The notes beneath the pieces were generated by a model that was not told the DNA's origin, ran no database searches, and worked only from the letters and a program-made list of their open reading frames with translations. From Anaerolineaceae bacterium UBA6133 (GTDB taxonomy: Bacteria; Chloroflexota; Anaerolineae; Anaerolineales; Anaerolineaceae): DNA of 27,197 nt. The stretch spans positions 6,494 to 33,690 of the forward strand of contig DIVL01000035.1 of assembly GCA_002435825.1 (NCBI GenBank). The letters run 5' to 3'. This document shows positions 14,025 to 22,420 of this stretch, piece after piece. A program made the position numbers and the translations under genes. Numbering within the stretch: position 1 is the stretch's first letter; every line of letters begins with the position of its first letter.

Positions 14025-15153
14025 TAAAGGCATCCTTTAATTTTTCGAAGAAACTGCGTTCCTGTATCTTGATATCCGTGCCCATGGTTTTGCCCAGGGT
14101 TTCGAGCAGCTCTTCCTGTTTATCAGTCAGTGTGGTTGGGATTTGAACGTTGACAGTCACCATCTGATTCCCTCGTTCGGTTCTCTGGAGGATGGGAACG
14201 CCTTTTTCTTTGAGGCGGAAGACTCGCCCAGGCTGAGTGCCTGGTGGGATGCGCATCTTTACGTCGCCGTCAAGAGTAGGGATGGTGATTTCATCGCCCA
14301 GGGCTGCCTGAGCCATGTTGATATCGATATCGAGCAAAATGTCGTAGCCATTCCGCCGGAAGTAATCGTGTGGTGTAACTTCGATTTCGATGTAAAAATT
14401 ACCGTTCGGACCGCCATTGGCACCCGGCTGACCTTCGCCAATCATGCGAACCTGGTTGCCGCTGTCGATGCCGGCGGGAATGTTGACCTTTTTCCGGGTA
14501 GTCTTGCGTTCCAGTCCAGTGCCGCGGCAGTTAGGGCAGGGCTTTTCAATCATTTCTCCGCGACCACCGCAGGTGGGGCAGGTGACAACCTGCACCATCT
14601 GTCCCAGGAAGGTCTGCTGCACCTGGCGGACCTCACCAGCGCCCTTACAGGTCTGGCAGGTGACGGGGCGGGAGCCAGGTTCGGCACCAGACCCGGAGCA
14701 AACAGAGCATTTTTCGTTGCGGGTAATGTCGATTTCTTTTTCTGTGCCAAAAACTGCTTCTTCAAAGGTCAGCTTGAGGCGCGTGCTGAGGTCAGCACCA
14801 CGGCGGGGAGCGTTTCGGCTGCGCCGGGAATTACCGCCAAAGCCGCCAAAGCCTCCCAAACCACCCAAACCAAAAAGATCAAATAGATCTGAGAGATCCA
14901 TGGTGGAATAGTCGGGCATGCCGTTGGTGTTGACACCCTGGAAGCCGTAGCGATCATAAGCCGCGCGCTTATCGGGGTCACTAAGGACGCCATAAGCCTC
15001 GTTGATCTCTTTAAACTTTTCTTCAGCGTCTTCAGCTTTGTTGACATCCGGGTGTAACTTACGCGCCAAATTGCGGAACGCATTCTTAATGTCATCCGCG
15101 CTGGCTGAGCGAGTCACACCTAAAACTTCGTAATAATCTCGTTTATCTGTCAT
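14017..15153 (-). CDS. dnaJ: Chaperone DnaJ, type I
   Basis: J-domain co-chaperone of 378 residues that delivers substrates to DnaK and stimulates its ATPase. The N-terminal J domain (about 5-70) has the HPD motif at residues 34-36. A Gly/Phe-rich linker follows (GLGGLGGFGGFGG, about 95-108). Then come four zinc-binding repeats CSVCSGSG, CQTCKGAG, CPTCGGRG and CPNCRGTG, and the C-terminal substrate domains. All hallmarks of a full-length type I DnaJ are present. The ribosome site is weak (AATAGAG). The 62-bp gap after dnaK contains a perfect hairpin (15171-15194), so dnaJ output may be set at mRNA level. The start of prmA overlaps its end. Confidence 0.97.
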   Translation of the reverse strand: MTDKRDYYEVLGVTRSASADDIKNAFRNLARKLHPDVNKAEDAEEKFKEINEAYGVLSDPDKRAAYDRYGFQGVNTNGMPDYSTMDLSDLFDLFGLGGLGGFGGFGGNSRRSRNAPRRGADLSTRLKLTFEEAVFGTEKEIDITRNEKCSVCSGSGAEPGSRPVTCQTCKGAGEVRQVQQTFLGQMVQVVTCPTCGGRGEMIEKPCPNCRGTGLERKTTRKKVNIPAGIDSGNQVRMIGEGQPGANGGPNGNFYIEIEVTPHDYFRRNGYDILLDIDINMAQAALGDEITIPTLDGDVKMRIPPGTQPGRVFRLKEKGVPILQRTERGNQMVTVNVQIPTTLTDKQEELLETLGKTMGTDIKIQERSFFEKLKDAFSG

Positions 15154-15170
15154 TCTCTATTGGACCAAAT

Positions 15171-15194
15171 CCCTGGCAGGTTCCCCTGCCAGGG
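15171..15194 (-). promoter_or_regulatory. Perfect stem-loop between dnaK and dnaJ
   Basis: CCCTGGCAGG (15171-15180) and CCTGCCAGGG (15185-15194) form a 10-bp stem with a four-base loop. On the transcript no T-run follows, so readthrough into dnaJ is expected, with possible processing or partial attenuation. The only other structure between the two genes is the weak dnaJ ribosome site. Confidence 0.6.
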
Positions 15195-15215
15195 ATGTAT
15201 TTTATACTGTTTTAA

Positions 15216-17120
15216 CTATTCTGCCTGATGAAATTCGCCTTCAACCACATCCCCGTCGTCTTCTTCAGGAGTTTGTCCCTGGTCGGTCTGGGTTTGGTCA
15301 GGAGCTTCGGACTGGGTCTGGCTGTAGGCAGCCTGCCCAACTTCCTGCAGGATCTTCATCAGCTCTTCCACAGAGCTGTTGATTGGATTGGGGTCGTCCT
15401 GATCGCGTACGGAGCGAACCTTTGCGATTGCGTCTTCAACGCGTGATTTCAAGTCAGCGGGCACTTTCTCGGCGAGATCTGAAAGGGTTTTTTCCGAGCT
15501 GTATATTGCGTTATCCGCAGTGTTGCGGGCTTCGATCAATTCGCGATGTTTGCGGTCTTCTTCCGCGTGAATTTCCGCGTCCTTGCGCATTTGTTCAACT
15601 TCGGTCTCGCTTAAACCGGATGAGGCGGTGATGGTGATGTTCTGCTGGCGGCTGGTGGCTTTGTCTTTGGCGGTGACTTCCAAAATACCGTTGGCGTTGA
15701 TGTCGAAAGTGACTTCAATCTGCGGAACGCCGCGCGGGGCAGCAGGAATGCCATCAAGCGTGAATTTTCCGAGAGACTTATTATCCCCAGCCATCGGACG
15801 TTCGCCCTGCAGCACGTGGATCTCCACCTGGGTTTGGCTGTCGGAAGCCGTTGAAAACACCTGGCTTTCACGCGTGGGGATGGTGGTGTTGCGTTTGATC
15901 AGGGGTGTGGCAATCCCGCCCAAAGTCTCGATTGAGAGAGACAGAGGCGTGACGTCAAGCAGAAGGATATCTTTGACCTCGCCGCCGAGCACACCAGCCT
16001 GGATGGCGGCGCCGATTGCCACGACTTCGTCGGGATTGACGCCTTTGTGGGGCTCTTTGTCGAAGAATTTGCGCACAGCGTCCTGTACGGCGGGCATGCG
16101 GGTCATGCCCCCGACCATAACCACTTCGTCGATGTCGGCTGGTTTTAGGTTGGCGTCAGTCAGAGCCTGCTGCACAGGTTTCATCGAACGCTGGACGAGT
16201 TCGCCAGTCAGCTGCTCAAGTTTTGAGCGCGTCAGCGTGGTGACGAGATGCTTGGGTCCGGAAGCGTCAGCCGTGATGTAGGGCAGGTTGATTTCAGCCT
16301 GCATGGTGGTGGAGAGCTCGATTTTCGCGCGCTCTGCAGCTTCCTTGAGGCGCTGAAGCGCCTGGCGGTCTTCGCGCAGGTTGATGCCATTCTCGCGTTT
16401 GAATTCATCCGCGAGCCAGTCGATGATGTGCTGGTCAAAGTCATCGCCGCCAAGGAAAGTATCGCCAGAGGTGGATTTCACCTGGAAAACGCCGTCACCG
16501 ACTTCGAGGATGGAGATATCAAAGGTACCGCCGCCAAGATCGTAAACGGCGATGGTTTCGTTCTTTTCTTTTTTGTCGAGCCCATAAGCCAGGGACGAGG
16601 CGGTGGGTTCGTTGATGATGCGCAGCACCTCGAGACCAGCAATCTTACCGGCATCCTTGGTGGCATTGCGCTGGGTGTCGTTGAAATACGCCGGCACTGT
16701 GATGACCGCCTGGGTGACAGGTTCACCGAGGTAGGCTTCAGCGTCGCGCTTAATTTTGCCCAGGATCATGGCGGAAATTTCTGGGGCAGTGTAGTCTTTA
16801 CCCCCCAACATCACGCGCAGGTCGCCATTGGGCGCTTTGTTGATTTGATAAGGCACGCGGGTTTTTGCGCGCTGCACTTCGGGGTCGTCAGCCCGGCGAC
16901 CCATGAAACGTTTGATCGAGAAGATCGTGTTTTCAGGGTTGATGATCGCCTGGTTGCGGGCAACGCGCCCTACCAAGCGCTCAGCGTTTTTGTTGACTGC
17001 CACCACGGACGGCACCAGGCGTTCACCTTCAGCGGAAGGAATAACGATAGGCTCGCCACCCATCATAACGGCTGCGACTGAGTTTGTAGTTCCGAGATCA
17101 ATACCAATAATTTTTCCCAT
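15216..17120 (-). CDS. dnaK: Chaperone DnaK (Hsp70)
   Basis: ATP-driven folding chaperone of 634 residues. The actin-like ATPase domain has IGIDLGTTNSVAAV (residues 4-17), VPAYFNDTQRNATKDAG, INEPTASSLAYGLD and VYDLGGGTFDISIL. The substrate domain contains LLLDVTPLSLSIETLGG and the lid a long charged helical region. The tail is acidic and ends DGDVVEGEFHQAE, close to the DnaK-type EVV(E)-like ending. AGGAG overlaps the grpE stop region and sits a few bases before the ATG; the gap to grpE is 8 bp, indicating coupled translation. It is under CIRCE/HrcA control through the operon promoter. Confidence 0.98.
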   Translation of the reverse strand: MGKIIGIDLGTTNSVAAVMMGGEPIVIPSAEGERLVPSVVAVNKNAERLVGRVARNQAIINPENTIFSIKRFMGRRADDPEVQRAKTRVPYQINKAPNGDLRVMLGGKDYTAPEISAMILGKIKRDAEAYLGEPVTQAVITVPAYFNDTQRNATKDAGKIAGLEVLRIINEPTASSLAYGLDKKEKNETIAVYDLGGGTFDISILEVGDGVFQVKSTSGDTFLGGDDFDQHIIDWLADEFKRENGINLREDRQALQRLKEAAERAKIELSTTMQAEINLPYITADASGPKHLVTTLTRSKLEQLTGELVQRSMKPVQQALTDANLKPADIDEVVMVGGMTRMPAVQDAVRKFFDKEPHKGVNPDEVVAIGAAIQAGVLGGEVKDILLLDVTPLSLSIETLGGIATPLIKRNTTIPTRESQVFSTASDSQTQVEIHVLQGERPMAGDNKSLGKFTLDGIPAAPRGVPQIEVTFDINANGILEVTAKDKATSRQQNITITASSGLSETEVEQMRKDAEIHAEEDRKHRELIEARNTADNAIYSSEKTLSDLAEKVPADLKSRVEDAIAKVRSVRDQDDPNPINSSVEELMKILQEVGQAAYSQTQSEAPDQTQTDQGQTPEEDDGDVVEGEFHQAE

Positions 17121-17128
17121 GATTGCTC

Positions 17129-17653
17129 CTATTTTGCGACTCTGACCAGGGCGGGTCGGATGACGCGATCTTTGATTTGATAACCGGTCTGGATGACTTC
17201 AATAATCTGTCCATTGGTATAAGTGTCGTTTTCTTCGTGCGTGACTGCTTCCTGCGTGTTGGGGTCAAACATGTCGCCGGGTTTTAGTTCCATAGGGCGA
17301 ACGTCTTTTGCTTCAAGGGATTTGAGCAGTTTTTGCAGGATGAGCTCAATTCCCAGGATCCAGCTGGCGCACTCTGGGTCTTCCGGGCGGTGGAGGAGCG
17401 TACGCTCCAGGTCATCAGCAACCGGCAGGAAGAACTTGACATGCTCGGCGAGCAGGCGGTCAGCATAACTGGCATTATCCAGATCGATGCGGCGTTTGTA
17501 GTTGGTGAAACTGGCTCGCTCACGCTGGAGGCTGTCCAGGTAGTCTTCATTTTGCTTGCGCAGGTCTGCGTTTTCAGCTTGCAATGAAGCCAGATCGGGG
17601 GTTGCTTCTTCCGGTGTGGGAGTTTCGTTTGTGTTTTCTGTGTCTTCAGTCAT
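17129..17653 (-). CDS. grpE: Nucleotide exchange factor GrpE
   Basis: DnaK co-chaperone of 174 residues that releases ADP. The N-terminus is acidic and disordered (TEDTENTNETPTPEEATP). Then comes a long coiled coil (about 20-75: LQAENADLRKQNEDYLDSLQ, RASFTNYKRRI) and the C-terminal beta domain with MELKPGDMFDPNTQEAV, IIEVIQTGYQIKDRVIRPALV. The ATG at 17653 is chosen because GAGGAAG lies just upstream; an in-frame TTG at 17677 would add eight basic residues and has no such site. It starts 35 bp after hrcA and ends 8 bp before dnaK. Confidence 0.96.
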   Translation of the reverse strand: MTEDTENTNETPTPEEATPDLASLQAENADLRKQNEDYLDSLQRERASFTNYKRRIDLDNASYADRLLAEHVKFFLPVADDLERTLLHRPEDPECASWILGIELILQKLLKSLEAKDVRPMELKPGDMFDPNTQEAVTHEENDTYTNGQIIEVIQTGYQIKDRVIRPALVRVAK

Positions 17654-17688
17654 TTTCTTCCTCGTAAAATATTTCAAGATTTCCTATC

Positions 17689-18723
17689 TTATTCAATCAA
17701 AGTATCGGTAACCAGGTCGGAGAGCAGATCCGCCACGAAACGGACCGCGCTGATGGCCTGACCGTAGGGCATTCGCATCGGACCGAGGATGCCCAGCATG
17801 CCGGAAAGCTGGTCCTGGATGCCGTAGCGGGTCAGGATGACAGAGCAATCTCTCAATTCCTGCCAAGTGCCTTCACCGCCGATCAGTACCTGCACACCAC
17901 CGATGTCTTCCGTCAGCACCGTGCGGGATAACAAATCAATCAGCATGGGGCGTTCTTCCAGCAGGCGCAGCGGGGAGCGATCCTGGTTGATCGTGGCAAA
18001 CTCAGGCGTCGAGAGCACGTTCGAAAGACCATCAAGGAAAAGTTCGCCTGTGACAAGCTCCTCGGTGAGGTGCATCTGGTCAATGATTGCAGCCAGGATC
18101 TGCTGAATCAGGGGATCGGCACTGGGTTCGAGAGCTTCGATTTGACCAAGCGATTTATTCTCAAGATTTTGGTTGAATTGATTTGCGGTTTGTGAGAGAG
18201 ACTCCTGGCTGTAAACCTCACCAAGCGCCAGGATCTGCTGACGGATCTCACCACCAACCAGCACCAATACCATCAGCACCTGCGAACCACGGATACTGAT
18301 CAATTCAATGTGCTTGAAGGCGATTTTTTCCGAGTGTGGGGCGGTGACCAGTGAGACTGCCTGGCTTTGGTTTGCGAGCACTGAAGCTGCCAGGGGCAGC
18401 CAGTGGTCCAGCCCGCGCCGCGATTGGTAAAACTGATGGCTGATCGTATTGCGGGTGGCGCTTGGAAGGGCAGTCTGCTGCACCAGGTTGCTCACGAAAA
18501 AGCGGTAGCCTTCTTCGGTTGGCACACGTCCTGCCGAGGTATGGGGTTGACGGATGAGCCCGAGCTCAGAGAGCGTGTTCATCTCGTTGCGCACCGTGGC
18601 AGAGCTGATCTGCAGACCGTAATCATCAATCAGAGTCTTGGACGCGACGGGTTGTGCCGTGCGGGTATGCTCGTGCACGATCAGGGAAAGGATAATTTTT
18701 TGTCGCGAAGTCAGATCAGTCAT
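17689..18723 (-). CDS. hrcA: Heat-inducible transcription repressor HrcA
   Basis: Repressor of class I heat-shock genes that binds the CIRCE operator and is assisted by GroEL in known systems. The N-terminal winged helix shows LTSRQKIILSLIVHEH, the recognition part SSATVRNEMNTLSELGLI and the wing PHTSAGRVPTEEGYRFFV. The C-terminal HrcA domain ends with GMLGILGPMRMPYGQAISAVRF. Of the in-frame starts (GTG 18744 inside the operator, ATG 18735, ATG 18723) I chose 18723, the nearest to the conserved fold and clear of the operator; 18735 remains possible. It leads the operon and is controlled by the CIRCE at 18738-18764, so it represses itself. Confidence 0.96.
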   Translation of the reverse strand: MTDLTSRQKIILSLIVHEHTRTAQPVASKTLIDDYGLQISSATVRNEMNTLSELGLIRQPHTSAGRVPTEEGYRFFVSNLVQQTALPSATRNTISHQFYQSRRGLDHWLPLAASVLANQSQAVSLVTAPHSEKIAFKHIELISIRGSQVLMVLVLVGGEIRQQILALGEVYSQESLSQTANQFNQNLENKSLGQIEALEPSADPLIQQILAAIIDQMHLTEELVTGELFLDGLSNVLSTPEFATINQDRSPLRLLEERPMLIDLLSRTVLTEDIGGVQVLIGGEGTWQELRDCSVILTRYGIQDQLSGMLGILGPMRMPYGQAISAVRFVADLLSDLVTDTLIE

Positions 18724-18737
18724 GTTTCTTTTCATAA

Positions 18738-18764
18738 TTAGCACTCTCGACCTGAGAGTGCTAA
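18738..18764 (-). promoter_or_regulatory. CIRCE operator (HrcA-binding site), perfect match
   Basis: TTAGCACTC, nine spacer bases, then GAGTGCTAA: the exact consensus inverted repeat. It lies between the predicted promoter and the hrcA start, the standard position for repression of hrcA-grpE-dnaK-dnaJ. Confidence 0.98.
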
Positions 18765-18778
18765 AATTGCTTTTCTTA

Positions 18779-18808
18779 ATGTTACCATGCGAGGATTATC
18801 CCCGTCAA
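18779..18808 (-). promoter_or_regulatory. Predicted sigma70-type promoter of the heat-shock operon
   Basis: On the minus strand TTGACG (18808-18803) and TAACAT (18784-18779) are 18 bp apart. The CIRCE starts about 14 bp after the -10 box, so bound HrcA would cover the early transcribed region. Confidence 0.65.
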
Positions 18809-18867
18809 GAAAAGGATACCTGTCCCTCGTTAATATTGCGTTAGATATTTTCTTTGGGATTTGACGG

Positions 18868-19893
18868 CTAAAGCAAGGAGGTTTTGAAGGAGACTACGTG
18901 GCGATCGACACCGCCAAAGCGGTACTTGTAAACCTCATCGCCGCGCATCATATCGACCTCGGTTAGTCCCTGTTCAATTGCCCAGGTGATGATCTTTGCC
19001 AGCAGGACCCATCCAGGCGAGCAGCAGCTAAAGGTGGGATCCCAGGCAGAGTTGTAAACCCAAAGCTTGTTTCCAGAGGAGAAAGAAAGATAGGCAGCCC
19101 CCTTTATTCCATCGAAGGTCAGGAAAGAAAGATGCAATTGCCCAACCTCGAGTGCCCTGGTCGCGGTTTGCGAGAGGAAGCTTTCCATTTCTGGTGTAAG
19201 AAACGCCACTTTGCTGGGGTCAGTGCGCATCATGTTGAGGAAAGCTTGCATTTCTACCTGCAGATTATGTTTGGCTGTGACAATATACCAATCGGTTTCA
19301 TAGCGGGCTTCAGCGTTGCGCATTTTGCGGCGGATCTCATGGCGCTGTTTCTTGGAGATCGATGCGAGATACTCTTCCCAGCTTGACTTCATGGGAATAA
19401 ACGGAGAGGGTTGCACAACCTCGCTGGTGTAAGGAACGCCTTTTTGCTCGCAGAGTTCGCGCAGGAGGGACAGGCTGGGCGAGTCGTCCTGGAAGTTAGC
19501 CAGGTCGAGACTGCGCGAAAGCAAACCGGGCTCAGTTTTGATGAAGTTAAGTAAGCCAGCGATGAAGGGTTGGAGTTCTGACTGCGGGCAGAGAAAATCG
19601 AGATAGTCAGAGACTTCTATCTGACCGATGAAGCGCAAAGCTGGCGGGGTATCGGCTTTTTCGCAGTAGAAAAGGGGTGCGGCGCCAACCAGATGACCAT
19701 CCTGGCGGGCAATGATGAGCTGCAGACGGCTGGTCTCCGACGACCACTCACCCCCGCCGAGGGTCTGCCACCAGGTTCGCTGATACCAAAATTCGAGGAA
19801 TGGTAATGGACTGTGTGTCTGAGCCACGAGGGCTTGCCATTCAACCTCGAGGCCTTGCCATTCGGCGGGATCGGTGATCAGTGAAAATTGCAT
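18868..19893 (-). CDS. BioF2-like / GNAT-fold acyltransferase (CelD-FemAB type)
   Basis: Predicted cytoplasmic acyltransferase of 341 residues with two GNAT-like halves. The second half carries the family pattern: SWEEYLASISKKQRHEIRR (basic helix, about 175-195), a LHLSFLTFDGIKGAAYLSF strand pair, YNSAWDPTFSCCSPGWVLL, and the closing GLTEVDMMRGDEVYKYRFG. Such proteins transfer acyl or aminoacyl groups in cell-wall, polysaccharide or lipid metabolism; the substrate here is unknown. The start is ATG 19893. A longer open frame to 20481 exists but runs through the start of the divergent gene and is not credible. A perfect TATAAT lies 7 nt before this ATG with no Shine-Dalgarno, so the mRNA may be leaderless. 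It is upstream of and co-directional with hrcA, without a visible terminator. Confidence 0.85.
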   Translation of the reverse strand: MQFSLITDPAEWQGLEVEWQALVAQTHSPLPFLEFWYQRTWWQTLGGGEWSSETSRLQLIIARQDGHLVGAAPLFYCEKADTPPALRFIGQIEVSDYLDFLCPQSELQPFIAGLLNFIKTEPGLLSRSLDLANFQDDSPSLSLLRELCEQKGVPYTSEVVQPSPFIPMKSSWEEYLASISKKQRHEIRRKMRNAEARYETDWYIVTAKHNLQVEMQAFLNMMRTDPSKVAFLTPEMESFLSQTATRALEVGQLHLSFLTFDGIKGAAYLSFSSGNKLWVYNSAWDPTFSCCSPGWVLLAKIITWAIEQGLTEVDMMRGDEVYKYRFGGVDRHVVSFKTSLL

Positions 19894-19900
19894 GACCCCG

Positions 19901-19906
19901 ATTATA
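19901..19906 (-). promoter_or_regulatory. Perfect -10 box (TATAAT) for the acyltransferase gene
   Basis: TATAAT on the minus strand ends 7 nt before the ATG. No good -35 is seen, and the spacing predicts transcription starting at or beside the start codon. Confidence 0.5.
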
Positions 19907-19971
19907 CCCTCTGGCACGAATTGTGTACTATTAGGTTTACGCAATATCAACGTTGATTGTAAAGGTGTGCT

Positions 19972-22266
19972 ATGACATTTGACCTGACCACTTACTCTTT
20001 CGAGAATCACCAGAAGCGGCTGTTGTTTACGGCTTCTGCCGGGAAAGGTGCCGCGCGCGGGCGTGAAGAGGATAGCCTGATCATCAAGATTTGGCCGTCT
20101 GAAGCGGTGAGCCTGAGCGATGATGTGCTGGATCAGACCCTGGGCAAGCTGGCAGCAGCCTTCTTTAAGACGGGTGGTTCGGTCACGAATGCGATGCGCA
20201 CTTTGGCTGATGGGCTGAATAAGGTCTTTCTTTCCAGCAATAGCCAGCTGCAGGATAAGGACACCTGGCAGACGACCTCTTTGCTCGTGGGAGTAATCCA
20301 CCATGAGACTTTGTTCGTCGGGATCAACGGCAAGGCGGAGGCGCTGCTGGTAAAGCGGAATGGGCTTGAGCGCTTCTTTGATGCGGAGCTCGATCCGCGC
20401 GGATTGGGGCTCAGCTCCGTGGTCCGTCCAAGGTTTTTCCAGGCTGCGGTGACAGACGGAGATTTTATGCTGCTGGCTCAAGAAATCCCTGTGGATTTAC
20501 TGGAATCTGAAACACTGAAGGCTGAGCTAGCCAGCCTGACTGAGTTTGTGCCGTGGTTGAGTGCGACAGACGTTATCAGGCTGACCTATGGTGAAGGTTT
20601 GAGCCTCAAAGCGCGACTGGTAGCCAGGCATGAGCCAGAGGTCCAGCAAATTGAAGAAGCTGAGGAGATACCAGCTGAGCCTGAGGTGGTTGAAGAACAG
20701 GAAATCGAATGGCCAGCGGAAGTGCTGGAAACACCTGAACTCCAGGAAGAAAACGGCTCACTGGCGGAAGACCTTTTTAGAAACGTGCCGCTTGTGAACC
20801 ATCCCGAAGAGTCTGAAAGCAAGCCAAGTCCAAAGCCAGAAGAACCCGCGGCTGCGACGGCAGAATCTCCAACCATTCCAGAAGAGCCAGTAGTGGAGCC
20901 AATCACAGTCGCAGAGGAACGATCCGTTCCGATTTTTGATGTGGAACAGTTTAAAACAGATGCGTTGCAGAGCGTTGCCAAAGGGGCAAGCTTTTTGAAA
21001 GGCGTCGAGGAAAAAACCGAGGCGATCCTCCAGAAAAGCGAGGAAAAGAAACGGGAAGAGGGCAGGCCACTCACCGAGCTCTCCGCCCTGAGTAAATGGC
21101 TGATAGCCATCCTGGTGCCCTTGCTGCTGGTAGGGCTGACCACTTTCATATACCTCTCCCAGGGGCAGGGTAACGAATACAGCTACTTCCTGGCACAAGC
21201 GGAAGCTTCCGCCAACAATGCCGCGCTGATGCAGACAGATGAGCTGAAGCGCGAGGGTTGGAACCAGACCATCGAATGGCTGGATAAAGCCGCTGCTTAC
21301 CAAAAATCCGATCAGGTAAACGCGTTGTATCTGAGGGCGAGGCTGGCTCTGGATGAATTGGATGGAGCAAAGCGGCTGATCTACAAGTCGGCATTCGCGC
21401 CTGGTTTATTCCCTGAAATGAGCGTCAGCAATATCATTTCTTTAAACCGCGACCTCTACCTGTTGGATCAATCCAGCGGTGAGGTCAGGCACCTGACACT
21501 CCAGTCCCAAGGCTATTCCCTGGATGAAGCCTTTAAATGTAAGCCGGGTAGTTTTGGCGGAGTAAAAGTCGGCAAATTGGTGGATATGCTGGCAATCCCG
21601 ATTAACAATCCTGCCAAAGCCCCGATTTTGGCAATTGACGCAGCTGGCAACCTTCTGTATTGCGCGGTTGGCGCAAATCCTGTGGCAGCAAGTTTACTGC
21701 CCCCGGATGGCGGGTGGCAGGACTTGAAGAGCATATCCTTTGACGCCGGCAAGTTGCTCGTGCTGGACTCTGGCGCCAACGCCATCTGGATCTATCGCGG
21801 ATTTAGTTCGAATTTTGACCAGGTGCCGGTTTCTTACTTTGACGATATGCCGGTGAAGCTTCAGGATGCGATCGATCTGGCTGTGAGCAATGATGAGCTC
21901 TTTCTGCTGCATGCTGATGGGCACAGTTCGCACTGTCTGGCTTCTCAAATCAGCGGTTCTGTGAGCTGCGATGACCCCTATCCATACCAGGATGTAGGCG
22001 GCGGTGGGGCAGGCGCAGACTTCGCGAGTTTGAAATTCAACCAAATGGCCTACTCACCTCCTCCTGACCCTTCGATTTACTTCCTGGAACCTGTAACGGC
22101 TGAGCTGTACCAGTTCAGTCTGCGCTTGAATCTAAACCAGGTACTGCGTTCGGGGTTAAACGATGGCAGTCTGCCAACCGGCAGGGCGACAGCCTTCGCG
22201 GTCGCCCCAAACCGGCAGGTGTTCCTCGCGTTTGGCAGCGCGGTCTATTACGCAATTTTGCCGTGA
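19972..22266 (+). CDS. Degenerate PP2C-like domain, transmembrane helix and propeller-like outer domain
   Basis: Protein of 764 residues not matched to a named gene. Residues 1-220 resemble a PPM/PP2C phosphatase: ARGREEDS (28-35) fits the first RxxNED motif, and LLVGVIHHETLFVGINGKAEALLV fits the strand pair that normally carries GDSR. There the metal-binding Asp is lost (N119-G120-K121), and the later SDG motif is replaced (LLAQEIP, 167-173). A Glu/Pro-rich linker follows (about 220-320), then a charged amphipathic helix, and one membrane helix at about 376-397 with basic residues before it, so the N-terminus should be cytoplasmic. The outer part has about six repeating blocks such as RDLYLLDQSSGEV, GKLLVLDSGANAIWIY and DELFLLHADG, like beta-propeller blades. 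AAGGTG precedes the ATG. It diverges from the acyltransferase gene with 78 bp between. I infer a membrane sensor; no catalysis is claimed. Confidence 0.7.
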   Translation: MTFDLTTYSFENHQKRLLFTASAGKGAARGREEDSLIIKIWPSEAVSLSDDVLDQTLGKLAAAFFKTGGSVTNAMRTLADGLNKVFLSSNSQLQDKDTWQTTSLLVGVIHHETLFVGINGKAEALLVKRNGLERFFDAELDPRGLGLSSVVRPRFFQAAVTDGDFMLLAQEIPVDLLESETLKAELASLTEFVPWLSATDVIRLTYGEGLSLKARLVARHEPEVQQIEEAEEIPAEPEVVEEQEIEWPAEVLETPELQEENGSLAEDLFRNVPLVNHPEESESKPSPKPEEPAAATAESPTIPEEPVVEPITVAEERSVPIFDVEQFKTDALQSVAKGASFLKGVEEKTEAILQKSEEKKREEGRPLTELSALSKWLIAILVPLLLVGLTTFIYLSQGQGNEYSYFLAQAEASANNAALMQTDELKREGWNQTIEWLDKAAAYQKSDQVNALYLRARLALDELDGAKRLIYKSAFAPGLFPEMSVSNIISLNRDLYLLDQSSGEVRHLTLQSQGYSLDEAFKCKPGSFGGVKVGKLVDMLAIPINNPAKAPILAIDAAGNLLYCAVGANPVAASLLPPDGGWQDLKSISFDAGKLLVLDSGANAIWIYRGFSSNFDQVPVSYFDDMPVKLQDAIDLAVSNDELFLLHADGHSSHCLASQISGSVSCDDPYPYQDVGGGGAGADFASLKFNQMAYSPPPDPSIYFLEPVTAELYQFSLRLNLNQVLRSGLNDGSLPTGRATAFAVAPNRQVFLAFGSAVYYAILP

Positions 22267-22300
22267 TTGTTAGTTGGTGGCTGATGGGCGAGAGTCGTAG

Positions 22301-22349
22301 GTCAGGTTCCACTGCCTGCCCCGCGTACTTGTGCGGGGTTGAACCTGAC
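22301..22349. repeat. Nested palindrome E2 (GTCAGGTTC/GAACCTGAC around CCCCGC/GCGGGG)
   Basis: Outer arms 22301-22309 and 22341-22349 and inner arms 22319-22324 and 22333-22338 form a two-level hairpin 35 bp after the previous gene. The inner part is shared with E1 near 5765. No T-run follows, but it may still mark the 3' end of the transcript. Confidence 0.65.
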
Positions 22350-22420
22350 ATCACAAGTGTTTGCATACGCGAACCTAATCTTCTTCGCTTCGCAAAAATT
22401 AATCATAGTTGTAGTTCAAT

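Noticed and set aside
14143..14886. Long frame (247 codons) antisense to dnaJ
   Set aside because: It is the mirror of a highly conserved gene with strong codon bias; its translation has no family character. The same applies to the long antisense frames in dnaK and in the permease gene.
19894..20481. N-terminal extension of the acyltransferase to 537 residues
   Set aside because: It would run antisense through the first 500 bases of the divergent gene; the family-like sequence begins at ATG 19893, which has a TATAAT just upstream.
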